From assembly GCA_044433415.1 (NCBI GenBank), contig JAWXTP010000067.1:1-15372 (forward strand): a stretch of DNA of 15,372 nt, written 5' to 3'. Shown one piece after another: positions 7,599 to 13,842 of the stretch; position 1 is the first letter of the stretch, and the number at the start of each line of letters is the position of its first letter. A program made the translations under genes and the position numbers. Source of the DNA: JAWXTP01 sp044433415. Its GTDB lineage: Bacteria; Bacteroidota; Bacteroidia; Bacteroidales; Rikenellaceae. Below the pieces are notes generated by a model, which saw only the letters and a program-made list of their open reading frames with translations, had not been told where the DNA came from and ran no database searches.

Positions 7599-9449
7599 TT
7601 ATTTTTTGAGTACCTCAAATTCATTTTGACTATTGTCGTATAACATGACAGCTGTAGTGGTTGTTGGCACTTCTGGAATATTTATTATCCACTGTTTCGA
7701 TTCACCACACGTCAAAGTCGCAGATAAAGATGTTGTCGATTCCCCATAAATTGTAATACCATTATTAAGGGTAATACCCAAAGTGCCAACATCATCTGGG
7801 GCTACGATACATTTAACCATCAAAATTGCATAACCTGGATTAAGGTTATCGATACCAATATTATTGATAGCACCTATGTCTGTTGTTCCAATAAGATGAT
7901 CATTTAGGTATACTTCATATGCATCATCTGCCCAATTTCCATTATCACCGACAGTTATCGACATCTCTGTTAAACTTGTTGTAAAAGAAGTTTCTTCACC
8001 ATAATAAGTATCAATACATCCTTCAAAATAAGGGCGAATGTAATAGGTCTGATTCGATGACAGATCAGGTAATGAATATGAATAATTATTCACTGTTGAT
8101 AATGAATCTAAAGTTCCAAAATCATTGATATTATCTGTTATTTGTGGATTTGGACTCTTCGACCAGCAGAAACCTGAACTTTTCATGTTAAAATATGGAG
8201 CAGACTTAAGATCATAAGACGCTGTAACAGAACCATACGTTGACACTCCAAAGTTATCAATAGTCGGTAATGCATTTTCACTCCATAACGTCTCTGATTT
8301 TGCCAGCAATCCACTTTCATAAGATAATTTAAACACACCTGCTTTTATATAGTTACTAGATGATACACCTGCACTGAACGAGACTTTAGCATCTAAGCTA
8401 GTAGAGCTTACAGTTGTTGTAGACGAAACGCCCGCTGACAATTCTAGTGTTGGGAATGATATTTCTGTACCAATACATAAACTCCTAAAAATATATGGAT
8501 ATATTATAGTATTAGCTGTCAAACCTACAGAAGCTGTTCCACTTATACCTCCACTAAATTTAACACCTCCACTAACTTTAGGATCAAAAATATCTTTAAA
8601 AACACCTTTTTCATAACTAAATCCTACTGGTATAGATATACTTCCACTTAATGTAGCATCCAATTCTGCTTTACCTGATGCAGCAAAAGTTACTCCATAA
8701 TCAGTAGATGGCGTAAGAATAATAATTATACCTGCTGGTGTTACAAATTTTATTTTACTATATATTACTGTTGCAAAAGCAATCGTCTTTTCATATTTAG
8801 CTTCAACAGCATAACTTAACGTTGATTTTAACTCTACACTAGGGGTTATTGTAAATTCAAATTCATCAATAGTATAATCTTTAATTTCATATTTCAAATT
8901 AGCACTAATTCCAGCAGACAAACTCACCTGAGATTTCAGCACCGTATTCCCATTCGATAGCGTATATGATTCACTTAAAGTCACTTCTGCAGATGCTCCA
9001 TATTCTGATTTTGTCAAATCTTCGTCAATGATATTTCCGTCTTCATCATAATACACAATCTCCTCAATGTTCAATTCATACGTTTCATCAATATCTAATT
9101 CCTCGACAACATCTTCTATAGCAACGATTTCGTAACTAATAGACACCTCACCTGAGCTACTATCTACAGATGTTACTCGTCCTAAAAAACCATCTGGAGT
9201 TACTGTCGAAACACCCCCATTAATTATATCTCCAACTGATGGCGTTTGATTCTTGTCTAAACTCGAAAATGTAATTTGATTTTCATTAATTGATGTACAA
9301 CTTGACTCTAAAGTCTCATCATTAATGATTACAATATTTATGTCTGAATCAGGAGTCTCAGGATTATCATCCCCTTCATTACCAGGCAATTTTGTACACG
9401 ATGACAAAATAGTAACTATTATTCCAAATAAATATATAATTTTCTTCAT
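7599..9449 (-). CDS. surface lipoprotein, beta-rich uncharacterised family with FN3-like module
   Basis: A 616-aa protein with a lipoprotein signal: short hydrophobic stretch and lipobox L15-S-S-C18, followed by an acidic, flexible linker rich in Asp, Glu and Pro (20-46), as in surface-exposed Bacteroidota lipoproteins. Residues 58-127 contain the pattern V-G-D-I-I near 72-76 and T-P-D-G-F-L-G-R-V-T-S-V at 84-95. From memory this pattern recurs, together with the following Ser/Gly/Val beta-rich region (about 155-390), in secreted proteins of several phyla, for which I know no function. Residues 400-492 resemble a fibronectin type III-like module (G-F-C-W-S at 426-430, T-Y-Y-I-R-P-Y at 468-474). 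A final beta domain (about 495-592) has A-D-D-A-Y-E-V-Y-L-N-D at 507-517. No catalytic motif is visible; a binding or structural role is only a guess. Single gene, ending at the hairpin 7519-7565; no consensus promoter close to the start. Confidence 0.8.
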   Translation of the reverse strand: MKKIIYLFGIIVTILSSCTKLPGNEGDDNPETPDSDINIVIINDETLESSCTSINENQITFSSLDKNQTPSVGDIINGGVSTVTPDGFLGRVTSVDSSSGEVSISYEIVAIEDVVEELDIDETYELNIEEIVYYDEDGNIIDEDLTKSEYGASAEVTLSESYTLSNGNTVLKSQVSLSAGISANLKYEIKDYTIDEFEFTITPSVELKSTLSYAVEAKYEKTIAFATVIYSKIKFVTPAGIIIILTPSTDYGVTFAASGKAELDATLSGSISIPVGFSYEKGVFKDIFDPKVSGGVKFSGGISGTASVGLTANTIIYPYIFRSLCIGTEISFPTLELSAGVSSTTTVSSTSLDAKVSFSAGVSSSNYIKAGVFKLSYESGLLAKSETLWSENALPTIDNFGVSTYGSVTASYDLKSAPYFNMKSSGFCWSKSPNPQITDNINDFGTLDSLSTVNNYSYSLPDLSSNQTYYIRPYFEGCIDTYYGEETSFTTSLTEMSITVGDNGNWADDAYEVYLNDHLIGTTDIGAINNIGIDNLNPGYAILMVKCIVAPDDVGTLGITLNNGITIYGESTTSLSATLTCGESKQWIINIPEVPTTTTAVMLYDNSQNEFEVLKK

Positions 9450-9842
9450 TTTTTATGATATTTAAATTGCTGAATTCGACCTGCAAACACATTTGAATTC
9501 ATAGTTATTAATATTTGTTTGTTTTGTTATTTGTGAGGTATCCGAGATTTTTGCGAGGACGACTATTTAGTTTGTTTTCAATTCATTTAATCTAATTTGC
9601 GGTTACCTGACTTCAGTACGTTCTTTTGGAAACACATAGGATAATAAACCTATTAAGGTTCCCATTTACTTAATATTCCTAAAAACAATACTGTTTTACA
9701 GAAATAGAAATTCATTATCTATTTCTATATTATTTCCTCGTATTCTAATAATTCCTTGCCTTGATATAATGTTATTATTTAAAAGTTCTAGAAACTGGTT
9801 TTATTCACTTTCACAGTAACTTGTCAAGGTAGATTTCTTAAC

Positions 9843-9926
9843 AAAAAAGGGTGGCGTCTTTCCCTTGTAGTTTACTTTTCTAGACTTTACTGTTTATGTA
9901 AAATATCCTTTTAATATGACGCTTGA
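9843..9926 (-). ncRNA. possible small RNA (weak)
   Basis: On the minus strand a -7-like TAGATTTG (9939-9932) would start transcription near 9926. About 60 bases further a hairpin forms between AAGGG (9866-9862) and CCCTT (9851-9847) with a 10-base loop, leading into six T (9848-9843). GCGTC at 9922-9918 could also pair with GACGC at 9858-9854, which lies inside the hairpin loop, so a compact or pseudoknotted fold is possible. There is no correctly spaced -33 TTG, and I match it to no known RNA family. Confidence 0.22.
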
Positions 9927-10089
9927 GGTTACAAATCTACTATAATAAATTATTTTTTAGATATTTTCGACCGAAATAGGACTTACAGGAATAGGGAGAA
10001 CATAATTATTCTTAAATATTCTATTAGGTTAGTCTATTTCTGGTGGGTTAATCCCAAACATCTCACAATTCCTCTTCACTTTACAATGG

Positions 10090-10097
10090 CAAAGATA
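10090..10097 (-). promoter_or_regulatory. -7-like promoter element facing the 616-aa lipoprotein gene
   Basis: TATCTTTG on the minus strand is a perfect -7 element and is followed by GCCATTG, a common context in Bacteroidota promoters. The nearest upstream TTTTG is only 13 bases away, shorter than the usual 19-21. If used, transcription would start near 10083, leaving a leader of about 630 bases before the lipoprotein ATG at 9449. Confidence 0.35.
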
Positions 10098-10198
10098 CAA
10101 TTTTTTCTAACAAAATGCCTAACATTTCATTTTTTATCAGATTTAAAATTGGTTTTATTCAATTTTTAGAAGTTCACTAATAATAAGCTAATACAGTA

Positions 10199-10228
10199 AA
10201 CCCACTTTACTTATTTGCAAAGTGGGTT
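10199..10228 (-). terminator. terminator of the PCMD-type lipoprotein gene
   Basis: AACCCACTTT (10199-10208) pairs perfectly with AAAGTGGGTT (10219-10228) around a 10-base loop. It lies 31 bases past the stop codon of the minus-strand gene starting at 11756. The T tract on the minus strand is short; the plus strand has a longer one (CATTTTT), so it may act in both directions. Confidence 0.7.
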
Positions 10229-10259
10229 CATTTTTAAGTATCCGAAGAACTTACATTAA

Positions 10260-11756
10260 TTAGTGTGATTTATACACTATTTCAAATTCGTCAACACACA
10301 AAACACTCCCTGGTGCTCCTTTAAATGAGTCTCCATCTTTACTAGAAGTACACACGAATGTTATTTTATAGTTTTTATTAGAATCATACGTTTTACCCTC
10401 TAATAATTCAAAAGGAATTTCAAATGAAGTCCAATCTTTTTTAGCTGTACCATCAACTAAAGTCGCTATTGCTATTCTTTTATCAGATGTATTAATATCT
10501 ACTCCTGTTAATACTTCTGTATCGTCTTCTACCTCAAATAAAACTGCCATTATAGAACATTCATCTACTTTACCTTCTACTTCTTGAATACTTTCATAGT
10601 CAGAAGCATCATAATAAGTTTCTCCTGGCGTATATTTATAAGAGCCTTTAAAAACTAGAGGTTCTTTGTTATCGAACGACACACCAAATTCTGTAGCTGC
10701 AAGTCTATTAGTCATAGCTGCACCAACATTAAATGTACCCATATATAACGTACCTGCTGTGATACCAGGAACAAGAGAGTTTGCAATAGCACGTGTGTCA
10801 AAAGTAATTAATTTAGCTGCATTTCCGCTAACACCTTCCGTTTTAATCGTATTAACCTTATTGCCATCACTATCTCCCGTAAATCCATATAAAGACAAGA
10901 ACGCTGTACCTCTATTTGCTGATTCAAGAATATCCATAGGTGCTACTTGCTCAAAATCAATAAGATAATTTATAGCTTCCCATGTATCAAAAGTATATTG
11001 CATACTTTTAGCTGCAATGCTTACTTTGTATGTTGTAGAATATATACCATCTTCTGAAGTTACGGTATATTCTACTTCCGAGGCAAAATCTACAGAACTA
11101 TCACTTGAAGGAGAAAGTGTTGCATTCTCCGAGATAGTAATCGTTGGAACTAAAGATTTTAATTGAGCAGCTGTAGCATCTTCCAAAACACTAAACGTAA
11201 TGTTAGTACCATCAATAACAGGCTCAGATGTTACTACGCTATTAGCTTCGTTTGTCATGTCAAACGTAAAAGTCAGTATTTCTGCTTCCGAACTTTGATC
11301 TGCCTCCATTTTCTCACCTTCAAAAGCTACATTAACATCCATATCATCAATATCAACTACATTTACTAGAATATTCATATCAATAGTCTCTCCAGTAATA
11401 CTTCCTTCTACTGTTACATTGCAAGTCCCAAGTTCAAGAGTAATCTCATCATTACCAGAAAATTGACAATTATCACCAGACTTTACAACATCAATACCTG
11501 AAATAATTACATCCCCGACAGTTAAATCGGAAATTACAAAATTTCTAAGTTCCGCTTTAAATTCTCCTTCTCCAGATTTAGAGATATAAACTTTTTGAGG
11601 AATATCTCCATCAAGAGGCTTATCATTAACCTCTACATTTAGTGTTCCCTTATACACTCCATCAAACTCAGTTCCAACTAATTGAACTTTCTCATCATTA
11701 CTACACGACACACTTACAAATAAAATTGCAAGTAGTGATAAAAATTTACTTTTCAT
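10260..11756 (-). CDS. calycin-like / PCMD-type surface lipoprotein
   Basis: A 498-aa predicted lipoprotein: signal MKSKFLSLLAILFVSVSC with lipid attachment at Cys18, then S-N-D-E. Residues 29-150 (F-D-G-V-Y-K-G-T-L near 31-39, then alternating beta strands ending in the E-G-S-I-T-G-E-T-I-D region near 117-126) resemble the calycin-like (lipocalin-type barrel) domain of gut Bacteroidales lipoproteins. Residues 158-247 look like an Ig-type spacer of the DUF5018/PKD-like kind (I-L-T-F-T-F-D, then V-E-Y-T-V-T-S-E-D-G, then Y-K-V-S-I). Residues 252-498 resemble the PCMD (putative carbohydrate metabolism) domain, a jelly-roll-like fold, ending V-L-C-V-D-E-F-E-I-V-Y. These modules often accompany glycan-utilisation loci, but no SusC/SusD or glycoside hydrolase is seen here. 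Ligand unknown; carbohydrate binding is an inference from the family. Monocistronic, with its own promoter and terminator. Confidence 0.8.
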   Translation of the reverse strand: MKSKFLSLLAILFVSVSCSNDEKVQLVGTEFDGVYKGTLNVEVNDKPLDGDIPQKVYISKSGEGEFKAELRNFVISDLTVGDVIISGIDVVKSGDNCQFSGNDEITLELGTCNVTVEGSITGETIDMNILVNVVDIDDMDVNVAFEGEKMEADQSSEAEILTFTFDMTNEANSVVTSEPVIDGTNITFSVLEDATAAQLKSLVPTITISENATLSPSSDSSVDFASEVEYTVTSEDGIYSTTYKVSIAAKSMQYTFDTWEAINYLIDFEQVAPMDILESANRGTAFLSLYGFTGDSDGNKVNTIKTEGVSGNAAKLITFDTRAIANSLVPGITAGTLYMGTFNVGAAMTNRLAATEFGVSFDNKEPLVFKGSYKYTPGETYYDASDYESIQEVEGKVDECSIMAVLFEVEDDTEVLTGVDINTSDKRIAIATLVDGTAKKDWTSFEIPFELLEGKTYDSNKNYKITFVCTSSKDGDSFKGAPGSVLCVDEFEIVYKSH

Positions 11757-11791
11757 TTTTGTTTTAGTTAAAATTATTAATAAAATTCAGT

Positions 11792-11822
11792 CAAATCCAA
11801 AATCAGACAACTTCCCTTACAA
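11792..11822 (-). promoter_or_regulatory. candidate promoter of the PCMD-type lipoprotein gene
   Basis: On the minus strand, TTG (11822-11820), a 20-base spacer, then TGGATTTG (11799-11792), one mismatch from TAnnTTTG. Transcription would start near 11785, about 30 bases before the ATG at 11756. Confidence 0.5.
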
Positions 11823-11881
11823 TTACCATTCCATGGATACTTTTGACACAATTAAATAAGCTATGATTCAAAAAAAATACG

Positions 11882-11927
11882 TACCTTTGTATAAATGTAA
11901 GTTTTATAAAATACTGCATTAACTTTG
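11882..11927 (+). promoter_or_regulatory. two -7-like elements upstream of the aminotransferase
   Basis: TACCTTTG at 11882-11889 and TAACTTTG at 11920-11927 both match the Bacteroidota -7 consensus. Neither has a TTG at the right distance. The first would give a leader of about 65 bases, the second about 26. At least one probably drives the aminotransferase and the gene after it. Confidence 0.4.
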
Positions 11928-11959
11928 TACGCACCATAAAATTTAAAAAGATTACAAAT

Positions 11960-13141
11960 ATGAAAGGCAAATTATTTTTAAGACATATTGGTCAAACTTC
12001 TCCTTCACCTATGATGATAGATGTTGAAAGAGCTGAAGATATTTATTTATACGCTCCTGATGGAACACAATACATAGATTTAATTTCTGGAGTAGCTGTA
12101 AGCAACGTGGGACACTCTAATAAAAAGGTAATAGATGCTGTATGTGAACAAGCACAAAAATATATGCACCTTATGGTATATGGTGAATACATACAAAGTG
12201 CACAGACTGATTTTGTTGCTAAATTAGTAGAATACCTACCGTCAAAAATAGATTCTGTATATCTTGTTAATTCTGGAAGTGAAGCTATAGAAGGCTCTAT
12301 GAAGCTCGCTAAGCGTGCTACAGGTCGTACAGAAATAATTTCATTTAAAAATGCTTACCATGGCTCTACGCATGGAGCGTTAAGTATACAAGGTAGCGAA
12401 GATTTCAAATACGCTTTCCGTCCTCTACTACCTGACACTCGTCTACTTAACTACAATAATTTTGACGATTTAAAATTCATCACATCTCGTACAGCAGCGG
12501 TTGTTACAGAAGTTGTACAAGGTGAAGCTGGATTTATCGTTGCTAATAAACAATGGATAGATGCTTTACGCGCAAAATGTAACGAGGTTGGCGCCTTACT
12601 TATCTTTGATGAAGTACAAACTGGTTTTGGCCGTACAGGAAATATGTTTGCTTCTGAAACCTTAGGTGTAGAACCAGACCTTATAGCTATGGCTAAAGCA
12701 ATGGGTGGTGGCATGCCTTTAGGAGGATTTGCTGCATCTAAGGAACTTATGGATAAATTGACTTACAACCCTGTACTTGGTCATATCACTACTTTTGGTG
12801 GACACCCTGTATCTTGTGCAGCAGCTCTTGCTGCCATGAATTTCCTACTAGATGAAAAACTTATTGAGGCTGTAGACAGTAAGAGTAAGCATTTCTTAGA
12901 CCGTCTTAGCAAACTTTCAGCAGTTAAAGAGATACGCTCTTGCGGACTTATGATAGCTGTAGACCTTGGAGACAGCGCTTTAAGAGATAAGGCTGTTAAT
13001 ATTTTAGTAAGTAAAGGTATATTAACAGAAGGGTTCTTATTCTGTGAGACAGCTTTCCGTATAGCTCCCCCACTTATTATTACAGATGAACAAATAGACT
13101 TTATCTGTGATCAAATTGTAGAGGTATTAGAGAATTTGTAG
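11960..13141 (+). CDS. class III pyridoxal-phosphate aminotransferase (acetylornithine/ornithine type)
   Basis: A 393-aa cytosolic PLP enzyme of the fold-type I, class III family. Visible active-site features are N104-S-G-S-E-A109, which binds the cofactor phosphate; A132-Y-H-G135, whose aromatic residue stacks on the ring; the F216-D-E-V-Q-T-G-F-G-R-T-G227 signature with D217 for the pyridine nitrogen; and K246 in A-K-A-M-G-G-G-M-P-L-G-G as the likely Schiff-base lysine. T278-F-G-G-H-P follows as expected. Length is normal for acetylornithine or ornithine aminotransferase. The general family is certain; the amino donor is not, since members acting on acetylornithine, ornithine, GABA or 4-aminobutyrate-like substrates look alike and no arginine or proline gene is nearby. 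Five bases separate it from the HsdR-N-like gene, so they form one transcription unit. Confidence 0.9.
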   Translation: MKGKLFLRHIGQTSPSPMMIDVERAEDIYLYAPDGTQYIDLISGVAVSNVGHSNKKVIDAVCEQAQKYMHLMVYGEYIQSAQTDFVAKLVEYLPSKIDSVYLVNSGSEAIEGSMKLAKRATGRTEIISFKNAYHGSTHGALSIQGSEDFKYAFRPLLPDTRLLNYNNFDDLKFITSRTAAVVTEVVQGEAGFIVANKQWIDALRAKCNEVGALLIFDEVQTGFGRTGNMFASETLGVEPDLIAMAKAMGGGMPLGGFAASKELMDKLTYNPVLGHITTFGGHPVSCAAALAAMNFLLDEKLIEAVDSKSKHFLDRLSKLSAVKEIRSCGLMIAVDLGDSALRDKAVNILVSKGILTEGFLFCETAFRIAPPLIITDEQIDFICDQIVEVLENL

Positions 13142-13146
13142 GTAAG

Positions 13147-13560
13147 ATGATAAAGCAACGAATTAACGAAGGCGTAAACGAGATTTTTGATCCTATACGT
13201 ATGGTATGGCTAATTGAAACTCCCGAAGAGATTGTGCGCCAAAGGTTTATTTATTATTTGTTGACACTAGGTTATAACAAAGGTCATATTTCTGTTGAAT
13301 ATGGCTTTTGTTTACCATCCAAGAAAGTGCAACGAGCAGATATAATAGTTTTTAATAGAAATGGATCTCCTCACATACTTATAGAGTGTAAAGCGGAGAG
13401 TGTAAAATTAACAAAAGAGGTATTTGAACAGGTTTCGAAGTATAATAATGTCATAAAAGCAAAATTTATTATAATTACGAATTTAAAACATAACTTCATA
13501 TTCGAAACCAATAATTTTATAAATTACAAACCTATAACTTTCTTTCCGAAACCAGAATAA
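13147..13560 (+). CDS. small PD-(D/E)XK protein, type I restriction enzyme R N-terminal-like
   Basis: A 137-aa protein that matches the stand-alone HSDR_N_2-type family (N-terminal nuclease domain of type I restriction R subunits). The nuclease core is intact by eye: R31-Q-R preceding a helix, D65 in R-A-D-I-I-V-F, then E80-C-K82, giving the D...E-x-K arrangement. No helicase domain follows, and no methylase or specificity subunit is in the window, so a restriction role is unlikely; similar stand-alone proteins sit beside housekeeping genes in many Bacteroidota. Activity on DNA is an inference. It begins 5 bases after the aminotransferase stop and is likely translationally coupled. Transcription may end at the AT hairpin just after it. 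Confidence 0.82.
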   Translation: MIKQRINEGVNEIFDPIRMVWLIETPEEIVRQRFIYYLLTLGYNKGHISVEYGFCLPSKKVQRADIIVFNRNGSPHILIECKAESVKLTKEVFEQVSKYNNVIKAKFIIITNLKHNFIFETNNFINYKPITFFPKPE

Positions 13561-13574
13561 ACATATATGATTAC

Positions 13575-13595
13575 AATATTTTTGATAAAAATATT
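13575..13595 (+). terminator. weak all-AT hairpin after the PD-(D/E)XK gene
   Basis: AATATTTTT (13575-13583) pairs perfectly with AAAAATATT (13587-13595) across a 3-base loop, 15 bases after the stop codon, with a T-rich tract further on. The stem has no G-C pairs, so its strength as a terminator is doubtful. Confidence 0.35.
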
Positions 13596-13646
13596 ACTAA
13601 AATATTTATTTTTGTTAAAAATAGTACATAATCCAAAAACTATTTG

Positions 13647-13654
13647 TACCTTTG
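13647..13654 (+). promoter_or_regulatory. candidate promoter (-7 element) of the DEAD-box helicase
   Basis: TACCTTTG is a perfect -7 element. No TTG lies 19-21 bases upstream; the nearest TTTG (13611-13614) is too far. Transcription would start near 13661, giving a leader of about 182 bases before the helicase ATG at 13843. Confidence 0.5.
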
Positions 13655-13660
13655 TATCGA

Positions 13661-13842
13661 AATTGAGGGAAAGTAAAGGGCAAATCTACCGTTGAATAAA
13701 TTCACAGATAGAAGTTCATGCGGGTCTCTCGAATATTATTTACTTATAAGCGCAACAATAGCGCATTAAGTTTTGACGCTAAGAAGAAACGGAGTTCATT
13801 TTTTAGATGTGTCAAGGCTTACTTCATTGACTAATTATTACA
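13661..13842 (+). promoter_or_regulatory. long 5' leader of the DEAD-box helicase
   Basis: About 180 bases, clearly less AT-rich than the gap just upstream. It contains a hairpin at 13742-13771 (ACTTA/TAAGT, then GCGC/GCGC, with a 7-base loop) and GTCAA/TTGAC at 13811-13815/13827-13831 immediately before the start codon. Long leaders that mediate autoregulation or cold response are known for DeaD/CsdA-type helicases in other bacteria; that this one does so is an inference. A short reading frame lies inside it. Confidence 0.4.
13718..13834 (+). CDS. possible 38-aa upstream ORF in the helicase leader
   Basis: ATG at 13718 opens a 38-codon frame ending TAA at 13832-13834, 8 bases before the helicase ATG. 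The product is strongly basic (about ten Lys/Arg against two Asp), with a K-K-K-R-S-S-F-F stretch in the second half. It has no signal peptide and I recognise no family. Its position suggests a translated leader controlling helicase expression, but the same bases could instead be a structured RNA that happens to be open in this frame. Confidence 0.3.
   Translation: MRVSRILFTYKRNNSALSFDAKKKRSSFFRCVKAYFID

Larger units (their letters stand above)
9450..10198. other. long stretch without a protein gene, between two lipoprotein genes
   Basis: About 750 bases without an open frame of useful length on either strand. It holds several small signals, all readable on the minus strand: a -7-like TATCTTTG at 10097-10090, a tiny frame after it, a second -7-like TAGATTTG at 9939-9932, and a hairpin with a T run at 9843-9866. 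There is also a 9-bp inverted repeat with a 9-base loop at 9700-9708/9718-9726. It may be a very long leader of the lipoprotein gene at 7599-9449, a site of one or more small RNAs, or the residue of a lost gene. Confidence 0.5.

Noticed and set aside
9700..9726. GAAATAGA/TCTATTTC inverted repeat as an insertion-sequence end or terminator
   Set aside because: No partner terminal repeat, transposase or target duplication is visible, and no T run follows the stem.
10666..10968. 100-codon plus-strand frame opposite the PCMD-type lipoprotein
   Set aside because: Shadow of the minus-strand coding sequence; no promoter, and its product has no recognisable features.
12451..12714. 87-codon minus-strand frame inside the aminotransferase
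   Set aside because: Antisense shadow over the conserved PLP-binding motifs of the real gene.
13147..13560. Type I restriction-modification system
   Set aside because: Only a 137-aa N-terminal-like nuclease domain is present; there is no helicase motor, methylase or specificity subunit in the window.
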